A stretch of 64,000 bases of DNA from Pseudomonas sp. AN-1 (lineage in GTDB: Bacteria; Pseudomonadota; Gammaproteobacteria; Pseudomonadales; Pseudomonadaceae), in the NCBI RefSeq assembly GCF_034057115.1, contig NZ_CP139195.1, positions 1,054,001 to 1,118,000 of the forward strand, given 5' to 3'. The position numbers were made by a program, and so were the translations under genes. Below, one piece after another: positions 36,447 through 45,263 of this stretch (position 1 is the first letter of the stretch; the number at the start of each line of letters is the position of its first letter). Below the pieces are notes generated by a model that saw only the letters and a list, made by a program, of their open reading frames with translations, was not told the origin of the DNA and did no database searches.

Positions 36447-37325
36447 ATGGGCGCGGCGAAGACCGCCTTCGTGCTGGCCGGCGGCGGCAGCCTCGGCGCC
36501 GTGCAGGTCGGCATGCTCAAGGCGCTGTGTCGCGCGCGCATTACTCCCGATCTGGTGGTCGGCGCCTCGGTGGGAGCGATCAACGCCGCCTACTATGCCG
36601 CCGCACCCGACGAAAGCGGCGTCGCGCAGCTCGAGCGCATCTGGCTGGACCTGCGCCGCAGCGATGTCTTCCCGCTGTCGACCAGCGACACCCTGCTCTG
36701 CCTGCTCGGCCGCCGCGACTTTCTGGCGCAGCCCGACCCGCTGCGCGCCCTGATCGCCACGCGCCTGCCCTACCGCAACCTGGAAGACGCCGCGCTGCCC
36801 TGCCACGTGGTCGCCACCGATGCGCTGGACGGCCGGGAAGTCATCCTCTCCACCGGCGATGCCGCCGATGCCCTGCTCGCCAGTGCGGCCATCCCGGCAG
36901 TGTTTCCCAGCGTGGTCATCGGCGGTCGGCCGCTGATGGACGGCGGCATCGCCAGCAACACGCCGATTTCCGCAGCGATCGAACTGGGGGCGACCCGCGT
37001 GCTGATCCTGCCCACCGGCACGCCCTGTGCACTGCAGGAGCCGCCCCACGGCGCGCTGGCCATCGCCCTGCACGCCATCAACCTGCTGGCCATGCGCCAG
37101 TTGCTGGCCGACGTCGACCGCTTCGCGCAGCGCTGCGAACTGATCGTGCTGCCGCCCCTGTGCCCGCTGGCCATCAACACCTTCGACTTCTCGCACACCG
37201 CCGAACTCATCCAGCGGGCGGAGAAGGCCACCAGCCACTGGCTGCAGAACGGCATGCAGCGGTTGCAGGGCAAGGATCCGCACTGGCTGCTGGCGCCCCA
37301 CCGCCATCGGCCGGGGCATGGTTGA
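36447..37325 (+). CDS. Patatin-like phospholipase
   Basis: 292 residues with the patatin Ser-Asp dyad: oxyanion loop 'GGGSLGAVQ' (about 12-20), nucleophile box GASVG (Ser41) and 'DGGIASNTP' with the catalytic Asp. Single-domain bacterial patatins like RssA and YchK hydrolyse lipids in the cytosol. No signal peptide. The upstream small gene is six bases away. Confidence 0.9.
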   Translation: MGAAKTAFVLAGGGSLGAVQVGMLKALCRARITPDLVVGASVGAINAAYYAAAPDESGVAQLERIWLDLRRSDVFPLSTSDTLLCLLGRRDFLAQPDPLRALIATRLPYRNLEDAALPCHVVATDALDGREVILSTGDAADALLASAAIPAVFPSVVIGGRPLMDGGIASNTPISAAIELGATRVLILPTGTPCALQEPPHGALAIALHAINLLAMRQLLADVDRFAQRCELIVLPPLCPLAINTFDFSHTAELIQRAEKATSHWLQNGMQRLQGKDPHWLLAPHRHRPGHG

Positions 37326-37432
37326 GCTACAAAAATAACCATATAGAATAGATAAATAATTTTTTATTACTTAACAATATTTCATCCGCTACCTAGACTG
37401 CACGGGTCCACAGCCTCCACGAGGGCCAGCCC
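37326..37432 (+). promoter_or_regulatory. AT-rich upstream region of the hydrolase gene
   Basis: A 55-nt stretch of very low GC (about 37329-37385) precedes the hydrolase gene. It contains ATAGAATAGATAAAT (37343-37357), resembling motifs before the SfnR-like gene and the porin gene later in the window. Such AT-rich blocks precede sulfate-starvation promoters bound by CysB-type activators; that role is inferred. No -24/-12 sigma-54 element is visible. Confidence 0.4.
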
Positions 37433-38014
37433 ATGCGCCGTCACGCCGTCCACTACCTGATCCTGCCCGGCTGGCAGGGCTCCCCCGCCGAACACTGGCA
37501 GAGTCACTGGCAGCGCAGCCTGCCGGATGCCAGCCGGGTCGAGCAGGACGACTGGCTGCAGCCGCGTCGCGAGGACTGGGTCGCCAGCCTCGACCGCCAC
37601 GTGGCGGCAGCGCCCCGGCGGCTGATCCTGATCGCCCACAGCCTGGGCTGCGTCACCCTCGCCCACTGGGCGGCCCAGGCGGCACCGGCGCTGCGCGACA
37701 AGGTGCTGGGGGCGCTGCTGGTGGCGCCGGCGGACGTCGAACGCCCCGGCTGCCCCGAGGCGCTGCAGGACTTCGCGCCCATCCCGCGCCAGCTGCTGCC
37801 GTTCCCCAGCCTGCTGGTCGGCTCGGACAACGACCCCGCCGCCACCCCGGCACGCGCCCTGGAGCTGGCCCGCCAGTGGGGTGCCGAGCCGGTTCTGCTG
37901 GCCGGCGCCGGGCACATCAACGTCAAGTCCGGCCACCGCCAGTGGGAGCAGGGCTTCGCCCACCTCTTCCGCCTGCAGAACCTGATCGAACAGCATGCCC
38001 GCCGCCTGGCCTGA
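37433..38014 (+). CDS. RBBP9/YdeN-family alpha/beta hydrolase
   Basis: 193 residues. The nucleophile elbow is 'AHSLGC' with Ser about residue 70, and the catalytic Asp ('GSDNDP') and His ('GAGHINVKSGH') follow in order. The N-terminal 'YLILPGWQGSPAEHWQ' is diagnostic of the family. Pseudomonad homologues often sit beside sigma-54 activators of the SfnR type, and here the next gene is the remnant of one. Substrate unknown, perhaps an ester released during organosulfur use. Confidence 0.88.
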   Translation: MRRHAVHYLILPGWQGSPAEHWQSHWQRSLPDASRVEQDDWLQPRREDWVASLDRHVAAAPRRLILIAHSLGCVTLAHWAAQAAPALRDKVLGALLVAPADVERPGCPEALQDFAPIPRQLLPFPSLLVGSDNDPAATPARALELARQWGAEPVLLAGAGHINVKSGHRQWEQGFAHLFRLQNLIEQHARRLA

Positions 38015-38078
38015 AGCCCGCGCGGCGGGCCTCCCCTCGTCCTGAACGGCCGGCGCGCACTCCGGCCCGGAGTCCGCC

Positions 38079-38524
38079 ATGCCATCCGACAACCCGCTCG
38101 CCCAACCCGTGCTGACCTTCAGCGACGCCGAGCGCAGCCCGCTGAGCATCCGCGCCAAGGCGCTGGTGTTCGTCGACCCGCGCTCCCAGGCGCTGTACCA
38201 GGAGGTCGAGCGCCTCGCTCCCGGCGGCCAGCCGCTGCTGATCCGCGGCGAAACCGGCACCGGCAAGGAACTGCTGGCCCGCCACATCCACCGCGCCAGC
38301 GGCCGGGCGACATCCTGCCACTGGCCGGCTACTTCCTCGGCGTGCACGCCCAGTGGCTCGGCCTGCCGGCGCCGACGCTGGGCCTGGCGGCGCAGCAGGT
38401 GCTGGAGCGCCACGCCTGGCCCGGCAACACCCGCGAACTGGAAAGCGTCATCCACTTCGCCCTGCTGGTCAGCGACGATCAGGAAGTCGCCGGCCGCCGG
38501 CCCGTACTTCATCGTCTATCGTGA
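38079..38524 (+). pseudogene. Remnant of an SfnR-like sigma-54 activator
   Basis: The start (MPSDNPLAQPVLTF) reads through the Walker A '[20 protein letters not shown]', then jumps to 'GDILPLAGYFLG...HAWPGNTRELES' in another frame. Compared with the intact paralogue at 53078, about 130 codons containing the GAFTGA loop, Walker B and sensor I are missing, the junction (about 38300-38306) shifts the frame, and the C-terminal Fis helix-turn-helix is lost. The product cannot work as an activator. The deletion ends share a short GC-rich stretch, consistent with slippage. Confidence 0.9.
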
Positions 38525-38634
38525 AACGGGGGACACCGCGCCGGGCGTTCCGGGCCGGCAAGCAGGACTGTCTGGGCAAGGCTCCCCGCCCTGACGGGCC
38601 AGTCAGGGACATTGACTCCGCCATGGTAGCCGGA

Positions 38635-39852
38635 ATGAAGACTGCACCCGACCAGCCGACAGCGCCTGAACGATTCACCAGTGATCCGGCCGACTTCTCG
38701 CTGGTTCTCGGCGGCCCGCTGTTCCAATTGTTCCGCCGCGCGCGGCTGTCCGGCGACGCGCTCGAACTGGCGCAGAAACGCATCCTCTTCATCGCGCTGC
38801 TGGCCTGGCTGCCGCTGCTGCTGCTCTCGGCGCTCGAGGGACGACTGCTGGGCGGCGGGGTGGCCATCCCCTTTCTGATGGACTTCGACGTGCATATCCG
38901 CTTCCTGGTGGCGATGCCGTTGCTGATCGGCGCCGAGCTGATCGTCCATCAGCGTATCCGTCCGGTAGTCAGGCAGTTCCTCGAGCGCCGGCTGGTCCCC
39001 GAGGCTGCGACGACGAGATTCGAGACCGCCATTGCCTCCGCCATGCGCCTGCGCAACTCGGTGATCGCCGAGGTGCTGCTCATCGCCTTCGTCTACGGGG
39101 TTGGCGTGCTGGTGGTATGGCGCAGCTCCGCCGTCCTCGATACCGCCACCTGGTATACGGTGCCGACCGCTTCGGGATTCGATCTGTCGCTGGCCGGGAT
39201 CTGGTACGGCTACGTGAGCGTGCCGATCTTCCAGTTCCTGCTGATCCGCTGGTTCTTCCGCCTGTTCATCTGGATGCGCTTTCTCTGGCAGGTATCGCGC
39301 ATCGAGCTGAACCTGGTACCCACCCATCCGGACCGGGTCGGCGGCCTGGGCTTCCTCGCCAACTCGGCCTACGCCTTCATGCCGCTGGCGCTGGCACACG
39401 GCGCGCTGCTGGCCGGGATGCTGGCCAACCGGATCTTCTATATCGGCGCCAGGCTGCCGGCCTTCAAGGCCGAGATCGCCATGGTGGTGATCTTCGTCGA
39501 GTGCCTGGTCATTGCCCCGTTGTTCGTCTTCTCGGCGCAACTGGCCAACGCCAAGCGCATCGGCCTGCGCGAATACGGCGGTCTGGCGATGAACTACGTG
39601 CGCGACTTCGACAGCAAATGGCTGCGCGGTGGCGCTCCGGCCAACGAGCCGCTGGTGGGCAGCGGCGATATCCAGTCGCTTGCCGATCTCGGCAACAGCT
39701 TTGCAGTGGTACAGGAGATGCGCATCGCTCCGGTCACCAGAGATGTCTTCATGCGCCTCGCGTTTGCGACGCTGTTGCCGGTGGTGCCGCTGCTGCTCAC
39801 CGTCATGCCGCTCGAAGAACTGCTGAAGAAGCTGGTGGGCATAGTGCTCTAG
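38635..39852 (+). CDS. Polytopic membrane protein of unknown function, 405 aa
   Basis: At least six hydrophobic helices are visible, with a cytosolic N-terminal tail and conserved 'LVPTHPDRVGGLGFL' between helices 4 and 5 and a 'DFDSKWLRGGAP' loop. Start at 38635 (MKTAPDQPTAPERF) or 38623; neither has a strong ribosome-binding site. I do not recognise a named family. It follows the sfnR remnant and precedes a flippase-like gene at 145 nt. Confidence 0.75.
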   Translation: MKTAPDQPTAPERFTSDPADFSLVLGGPLFQLFRRARLSGDALELAQKRILFIALLAWLPLLLLSALEGRLLGGGVAIPFLMDFDVHIRFLVAMPLLIGAELIVHQRIRPVVRQFLERRLVPEAATTRFETAIASAMRLRNSVIAEVLLIAFVYGVGVLVVWRSSAVLDTATWYTVPTASGFDLSLAGIWYGYVSVPIFQFLLIRWFFRLFIWMRFLWQVSRIELNLVPTHPDRVGGLGFLANSAYAFMPLALAHGALLAGMLANRIFYIGARLPAFKAEIAMVVIFVECLVIAPLFVFSAQLANAKRIGLREYGGLAMNYVRDFDSKWLRGGAPANEPLVGSGDIQSLADLGNSFAVVQEMRIAPVTRDVFMRLAFATLLPVVPLLLTVMPLEELLKKLVGIVL

Positions 39853-39997
39853 CCTTGTGTCCGGTGCGGCGCTGCATCCGGGGCGCCGCGCACGCCGGCT
39901 GGCGCCTGCCGCCTCCGTGGAGGCTAATCTGAGGCAGGTGCCGATCGACCTCGCGAGGGGCTGCGGCCCGCCCCTCTCCTACTTGCCCGGGTCTGGC

Positions 39998-41017
39998 ATG
40001 GCTGGATACACCGATCCTCCCGACGATTCCCTCCCGCCGCCGCTGGTGCGCTCGCAACGATTGCTGTGGCTGTCGTGGCTGCTTGGGGCCGCGGCGCTGG
40101 CTGCCGTGGTGGCGATCGCCCTGCACCTGTCCGAAGCCGATGAGCTGGCACAGCTGCTGCACCAGGTGCAGCCCGGATGGTTCGCCCTCGCCTTGCTGTT
40201 GCAAGCGCTGACCTATCTGGCGCAGGGGCAGATCTACCGGCTGGTGGTCCATGCGGGAGGGGCCGTCCTGACCCTGCGCAGCGCCTGCAGACTGGGGCTG
40301 GTGAAGCTGTTCATCGACCAGGCGCTGCCGACCTATGGGCTGAGCGGAGCCCTCGCGGTCACCGCCGCCTTCGCGCGCCTCGCCATTCCTCGCCCGGTGG
40401 TGATCGCCTGCCTGGTCATCGGCGTGTCCTCCTACCTGCTGGCCTATGTGCTCGCGCTGGGGGCGGCGCTTGGCATCGTGATCGTCGAGGGCCATGCCAC
40501 CGCCCTGCTCATCGTGTCCGGCACCCTGTTCGCCCTGGGCAGCCTCGCCGTGGCGCTGGGGGTCGCCCTGCTGGCGGGGCGCCGCCTTCCCGGGCTGGCT
40601 GGCGGGCTGGTCGAACGCACCCGGGTCGTCCGTGCACTGGCAACGCTGCAGCAGGCCGATCCCGCCCTGACGCGCAACCCGCGGCTCCTGGCGCGGGCCG
40701 TCGTGCTGGACCTGAGCATCATCCTGCTGGATGGCTCGACGCTGTGGCTGCTGGTGCGCGCCATGGGCGAAGGCGCGCCGTGGAGCGGCGTGTTCGCCGG
40801 CTTCATGCTGGCCAGCCTGCTGCGCAGCATCGGGGTGACGCCCGGGGGGCTGGGGGTGTTCGAAGGGGCCGCGGTCACCACCCTGCACTGGGCGGGCGTC
40901 TCGTTGCCGGTGGCACTGTCGGCGACGCTGCTGTTCCGCGGGCTGAGCTTCTGGGCGCCGATGCTGCCCGGCATCCTGGTTTCGCGCTCGGCGCTGCTGC
41001 CGCCCAAATCGGACTGA
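39998..41017 (+). CDS. UPF0104/LPG-synthase-type flippase domain protein
   Basis: 339 residues with eight or so helices. 'LGLVKLFIDQALPTYGLSG' and 'LLRSIGVTPGGLGVFEGAAV' match the lysylphosphatidylglycerol synthase transmembrane/flippase family. The catalytic synthetase domain of MprF is absent, so it may move lipids or act as an accessory. The start at ATG 39998 is chosen because the frame upstream is low complexity; a ribosome-binding site is not clear. Confidence 0.85.
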   Translation: MAGYTDPPDDSLPPPLVRSQRLLWLSWLLGAAALAAVVAIALHLSEADELAQLLHQVQPGWFALALLLQALTYLAQGQIYRLVVHAGGAVLTLRSACRLGLVKLFIDQALPTYGLSGALAVTAAFARLAIPRPVVIACLVIGVSSYLLAYVLALGAALGIVIVEGHATALLIVSGTLFALGSLAVALGVALLAGRRLPGLAGGLVERTRVVRALATLQQADPALTRNPRLLARAVVLDLSIILLDGSTLWLLVRAMGEGAPWSGVFAGFMLASLLRSIGVTPGGLGVFEGAAVTTLHWAGVSLPVALSATLLFRGLSFWAPMLPGILVSRSALLPPKSD

Positions 41018-41064
41018 GCGACGCAGCGCCGCAGCCCCGTTACCGGCGGGAGCAGCAGCGCCGG

Positions 41065-43308
41065 CTACTTCGGCCCGTCTCCCGCGGGCTTCGCGGCCAG
41101 CAGGCGCGCGGCGACCGCCAGGTTGGCCTGGCGCACCGCCTCGACGAAGCCCTGCCAGGGCCGGTCGGTGATCGCCACCAGGCCCAGGTGGCCGTTCTCG
41201 CCGTCGAGCAGACGCCCGGTCACCGGCTGGTCCAGGTACTGGAACCAGTGCAGGCCGACGATGCTCGGCTCGGCCAGCGCCCGCTCCAGGTAGTGCGCAT
41301 AGGCCGGACCGCGCTGCTCCTCGACCCAGACCTCCTGCATGCCGCCCCAGAACGGCCCGCGGTCGCGCGAGCCGAAGTGGAACTCGGTGACCAGCAGTGG
41401 CTTGTCGAGCGCGCGCAGCACGGTGAAGTCGTAGCCATGCTGTGGCTCGCGGGTGTAGAAGTTGAAGCTCAGCACGTCGCAGTACTGCGCGCAGGAGGCC
41501 ACCGCCTCCGGCGTGGTGCCGGCGAAACGCCCGCCCAGCAGCAGGTGGTTGGGCGCCTGCGCCTCGAGCGCCGCGGCGACGGTGCGGAAGTAGCGGTCGG
41601 CGTACAGGCGCTGGAAGCGCTGCAGATCCTCCGCGATGGCCGGACGGCCCTCCTGCGGCAGCGGCGCCTGGAAGCCGGCCCCCTCCAGAGCGCCCCAGTC
41701 CGCCAGCGCGATGCCCCAGGCCGCCGCCAGCTGCCGGACGCTGGCGTACTGGCCGCGCAACTGCTCGACGAAGGCGCGCTTGGCCGGCGACTCCGGACCG
41801 AGGCGCAGGGTGCCCAGCGCCAGCGCGTAGCGCGCCCGCAGCGGATCGCCGCTGCCGATCCAGGCCAGTTCGTTGTCGGCGAAGTAGCCGATCAGCCAGG
41901 GATCGTCGCGATGGCCACGGCTGGCGACCTGCACGGCACGCTCGGCAGCCGCGGCGAAGCGGGGATCGAACGGATCGGGCATGCCGCCCCACAGGTCGAG
42001 GCCGGTGCTGACCACCGCGTAGTCGCCGCTGATAAGCAGTGGCAGGGTGTAGGGCACCCGACGGGCCTCCACCAGGGCGGCATCGCTCCAGTTGCCGATG
42101 GTGTTGAAGCCCCAGGCCTGCAGGCGGTCGAGGGTGTGCGTCGTCCAGCGCCGGGCGTCGAAGGCGCTGCAGTCCGCCGCGGCGGCGGGCGCCGGGCTGC
42201 TGCAGCGCGGCTCGGCATAGCTGCGTTGCAGGTTGGCGCGGTAGAAGTCGAACCAGCGCCCGTGGGCGAAGCCGAGGTCGCGGCTGGCGCCGGTGCCGCG
42301 CCGGCTGTCGTCGCTGCCGTACCAGCCGGCCAGGGCGCTGCCGGCCGCCGGCAGGTCGGCGAACATGGCCTCGCGGCCCTCGACGTAGGTCGCGCTCTGC
42401 GCCGCGCTGAGCGCATTGACGCCGAGCGAATAGAACGGATGGCCCTCCGGAGTGACCAGGAACCAGCGGCCGTCGCGCTTCTCGGTGCGGAAGAAGCCGC
42501 TGGCGACGAAGCTGGGGCCGTCCAGCAGGCCGCCGTAGCGATCCTGGCGAGGGCGCCCGGCCAGCCAGCCCTGCAACTGGATGCGTTCGGCGGCGGCCGC
42601 TTCGCGCAGCTGGGCGTCGTTGTCGACCTTCCCGGGCCACTGGCCGCGGCTGAACTGGCCGTAGCCGTCGACGAGGCCGGCATAGCCCGCCTGCTGGAGA
42701 TCGGTTCCGGCGCGCACGCCGAACTGGCCGAGCAGCAGGCTCTGCGGCGCTTGCGGATGATCCAGCGAAAGCGTCACCGCCACCACCCGGTTGCGCTCGA
42801 GCTGGCCATCCACCTGCGTGGCCAGCAGGATGCGCTGGCCGCCGTGCTCCCATGGCATCGGCGGCGCGGCGCGCATCCCCTGCTGTCGCGGCGAGCTGGC
42901 CTGCAGTGGCACCAGCAGCTCCTGGGCCGGCCCGGCCGGCAGGGCGATGCGACTGACCAGCGCCTGGCCGTCGGCGCTTTCGATCTTCACGTCGATGGTC
43001 AGCGCCCAGTCCATCGCATTCTGCAGGCGCAGACTCATCGCGCCGGCCTGCGACCAGTCCCAGCTCCCCGCCTGCGGCGCCAGGCGCACACTCGCCACCT
43101 CGCCCGCGGCGAAGGTCAGCCGGCGCAGCGCCTCGCCCTGCGCCGTGACCTCGGCGGCGGGTGCCGGCAGGGCGGCATTGTGGGTAGCGAGCTGCACCGC
43201 CTCATCGGGGCTGACGAAGTCGAACAGGGGCTGGCGCTCGACCTGCCCGGCGAACAGCGGAGCGGTGATCAGCAACGACAGCAGAGCGGACACGAAGGGG
43301 CGAAGCAT
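41065..43308 (-). CDS. Secreted glycoside hydrolase, beta-agarase-like
   Basis: 747 residues with a signal peptide (MLRPFVSALLSLLITAPLFAG). The N-terminal 200 residues look like a carbohydrate-binding beta-sandwich. The catalytic half is a TIM barrel of the GH-A clan: 'RDRYGG'-like entry region, 'YFADNELAW' with the acid/base Glu after Asn, and 'LLVTEFHFG' with the nucleophile Glu. Pseudomonad homologues are annotated beta-agarase or GH42/GH50-like; the true substrate is unknown. The start at 43308 is supported by the signal peptide; the frame is open further to 43371. It is a single-gene unit. Confidence 0.82.
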   Translation of the reverse strand: MLRPFVSALLSLLITAPLFAGQVERQPLFDFVSPDEAVQLATHNAALPAPAAEVTAQGEALRRLTFAAGEVASVRLAPQAGSWDWSQAGAMSLRLQNAMDWALTIDVKIESADGQALVSRIALPAGPAQELLVPLQASSPRQQGMRAAPPMPWEHGGQRILLATQVDGQLERNRVVAVTLSLDHPQAPQSLLLGQFGVRAGTDLQQAGYAGLVDGYGQFSRGQWPGKVDNDAQLREAAAAERIQLQGWLAGRPRQDRYGGLLDGPSFVASGFFRTEKRDGRWFLVTPEGHPFYSLGVNALSAAQSATYVEGREAMFADLPAAGSALAGWYGSDDSRRGTGASRDLGFAHGRWFDFYRANLQRSYAEPRCSSPAPAAAADCSAFDARRWTTHTLDRLQAWGFNTIGNWSDAALVEARRVPYTLPLLISGDYAVVSTGLDLWGGMPDPFDPRFAAAAERAVQVASRGHRDDPWLIGYFADNELAWIGSGDPLRARYALALGTLRLGPESPAKRAFVEQLRGQYASVRQLAAAWGIALADWGALEGAGFQAPLPQEGRPAIAEDLQRFQRLYADRYFRTVAAALEAQAPNHLLLGGRFAGTTPEAVASCAQYCDVLSFNFYTREPQHGYDFTVLRALDKPLLVTEFHFGSRDRGPFWGGMQEVWVEEQRGPAYAHYLERALAEPSIVGLHWFQYLDQPVTGRLLDGENGHLGLVAITDRPWQGFVEAVRQANLAVAARLLAAKPAGDGPK

Positions 43309-43534
43309 CGGGCGGATTCTCCATGGGCCCGCGAAGCACGTTGCGACGGGCTGGCTGGCGCAGTAAACCACGCCGCGGCCGGTCGACTACAGGTCGCTGC
43401 CGCCGAGGCGCACCTGGCCGGGGAGTCTCCGCCGCGGGCGAAGGCCCGGAAAAATCCGCAACGGGTTACCAAAGTCAGGCCATCGAATTATAAGGGTAGG
43501 TTTTCAATCAACGGATAGTAAGGATCCAGGAGCC

Positions 43535-44128
43535 ATGACCGACAATTCCCGCGTCGCCACCCATGCCATCGACCCGCAGTTCATCAAGCGCTGGTCGCCG
43601 CGCGCCTTCACCGGCGAGAACATCCCCGAAACCACCCTGCTCGGCTTCATCGAGGCTGCGCGCTGGGCGCCCTCGGCCTACAATTCGCAGCCCTGGCGCT
43701 TCCTCTACGCGCGCCGCGACAGCGCCGACTGGCCGCGCTACCTGAGCCTGCTGGTCGAGTTCAACCGCGGCTGGGCGCAGCACGCCTCGGCGCTGCTGGT
43801 GATCGTCTCGAAGACCAGCTTCGTGGCGCCGGGCAAGAGCGAGGAACAGCCCGCCCCCTCGCACGCCTTCGACACCGGCGCTGCCTGGGGCTTCTTCGCC
43901 CTGCAGGCGCACCTGGCCGGCTGGCACACCCACGCAATGACCGGCTTCGACAAGGAACTGGCGCGCCGCGAGCTGAAGATCCCGGACGGCTACGAGGTCC
44001 ATGCCATGGTCGCCGTCGGCAAGCGCGGCGACGCCGCCAGCCTGCCCGAGCCGCTGCAGGCCCGCGAAACCCCCAGCCCGCGCCTGGCGCTGGAAGCCAT
44101 CGCCGCGGAAGGCGAATTCAGCCTGTAA
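43535..44128 (+). CDS. Nitroreductase-family oxidoreductase
   Basis: 197 residues of the FMN-binding NTR fold: 'RWSPRAFTGENIPE' (FMN phosphate contacts), 'EAARWAPSAYNSQPWRF' and 'AVGKRGD...LPEPLQARE'. AGGAGC lies 6 nt before the ATG. Family members use NAD(P)H to reduce quinones or nitro compounds. It is transcribed alone and ends at a strong hairpin shared with the TSUP gene. Confidence 0.93.
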   Translation: MTDNSRVATHAIDPQFIKRWSPRAFTGENIPETTLLGFIEAARWAPSAYNSQPWRFLYARRDSADWPRYLSLLVEFNRGWAQHASALLVIVSKTSFVAPGKSEEQPAPSHAFDTGAAWGFFALQAHLAGWHTHAMTGFDKELARRELKIPDGYEVHAMVAVGKRGDAASLPEPLQARETPSPRLALEAIAAEGEFSL

Positions 44129-44142
44129 GCCCGCCAGAAACG

Positions 44143-44179
44143 CGATGGGCGAAGACACCGCAAGGTGCTTCGCCCATCG
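44143..44179. terminator. Bidirectional hairpin terminator
   Basis: CGATGGGCGAAG (44143-44154) pairs with CTTCGCCCATCG (44168-44179), and inner bases CACC/GGTG extend the stem around a GCAA tetraloop. It lies between convergent genes. Confidence 0.75.
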
Positions 44180-44219
44180 TTGGCTTGCCCTGCCGGCCGC
44201 GCAGGCCGGGGGGACTGGC

Positions 44220-45005
44220 TCAGAACGCCAGCTTGTAGCCGATCAGGGACAGCATGATCGCCAGGCACGGACGCAGGAGATGCTCGGGAATCCGCCCGGT
44301 CAGATGGCTGCCGATATAAATGCCCGGCAGCGAGCCGACCAGCAGGTAGCCCAGCAGCTGCCAGTCGATGCTGCCCATGCCGGCATGACCCAGGCCGGCG
44401 ACCAGGGTCAGGGGCACCGCGTGAGCGATTTCCGTGCCGACCAGGCGGCGGGTGGGCAGGAACGGGTAGAGCATGAACAGGGCGACCGTGCCCAGCGCGC
44501 CGGCGCCGATCGAGGTCAACGTCACCATCACGCCGAGGATCACGCCGGTGACGACCGTCAGCGCATTCAGCGTCGGCGGGCTGAGCTGGTAGTGGTCGCC
44601 GGCATGCCGGCTGGCGAAGGCCAGCAGCTGCTTCTTGAACAGGATTGCCAGCGCGGTCAGCAGCAGGACGAAGCCCAGCGCCTGCTTGATCAGCGCATTC
44701 AGGGCCTGCGGGTCGGCATGCAGGTTGTGCAGGAACAGCAGCGTCAGCGCCGCGGCCGGCACGCTGCCGAGCGCCAGCCAGCCGGTGATGGCCCAGTCGA
44801 TGTTCCTGTTCTTGCCGTGCACCAGCACGCCGCTGGATTTGGTGATCGCCGCGTACAGCAGGTCGGTGCCCACCGCGGTAGCCGGATTGATGCCGAACCA
44901 CAGCAGGATGGGCGTCATCAGCGAACCGCCGCCAACGCCGGTCATGCCGACGATGAAGCCGACCGCCAGGCCTGCAAACACGAAACCGAAAATCGCCGAA
45001 TCCAT
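44220..45005 (-). CDS. TSUP/TauE-SafE family membrane transporter
   Basis: 261 residues with about eight helices and the duplicated 'VGFIVGMTGVGGGSLMTPILLWFG' type motif at the N-terminus. Family members export sulfite, sulfoacetate or related anions. Three in-frame starts lie within 6 nt (GTG 45011, ATG 45008, ATG 45005); AGGGG spacing favours 45005. It stands alone, but the sulfur-scavenging genes 5-15 kb away make an organosulfur or sulfite role plausible. Confidence 0.88.
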   Translation of the reverse strand: MDSAIFGFVFAGLAVGFIVGMTGVGGGSLMTPILLWFGINPATAVGTDLLYAAITKSSGVLVHGKNRNIDWAITGWLALGSVPAAALTLLFLHNLHADPQALNALIKQALGFVLLLTALAILFKKQLLAFASRHAGDHYQLSPPTLNALTVVTGVILGVMVTLTSIGAGALGTVALFMLYPFLPTRRLVGTEIAHAVPLTLVAGLGHAGMGSIDWQLLGYLLVGSLPGIYIGSHLTGRIPEHLLRPCLAIMLSLIGYKLAF

Positions 45006-45263
45006 CATCACCCCTGCAGAGCGAACTCAAGCCCATCGCAAATTGCGCGGGAGAATAACGGCTTTTTGTCATAAGCGTTTAGAACGATGAGACCTGTAGT
45101 TATAACCGGGCTCGGCAAACCGTGCCCGGGGACTCGCCCTCAGCCACGCCTTCCGTAGCGGTCGTCGACACGATCGCGAAACAAGATCACACATATCCTG
45201 CAGGGAATTGCCGGATTGCCAGGCCTATCCTGCCCACGACGGAACTCGGAACAGGACGGATCA

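Noticed and set aside
37326-37432. Sigma-54 promoter for the alpha/beta hydrolase
   Set aside because: No GG-N10-GC element is found in this stretch despite the neighbouring activator remnant.
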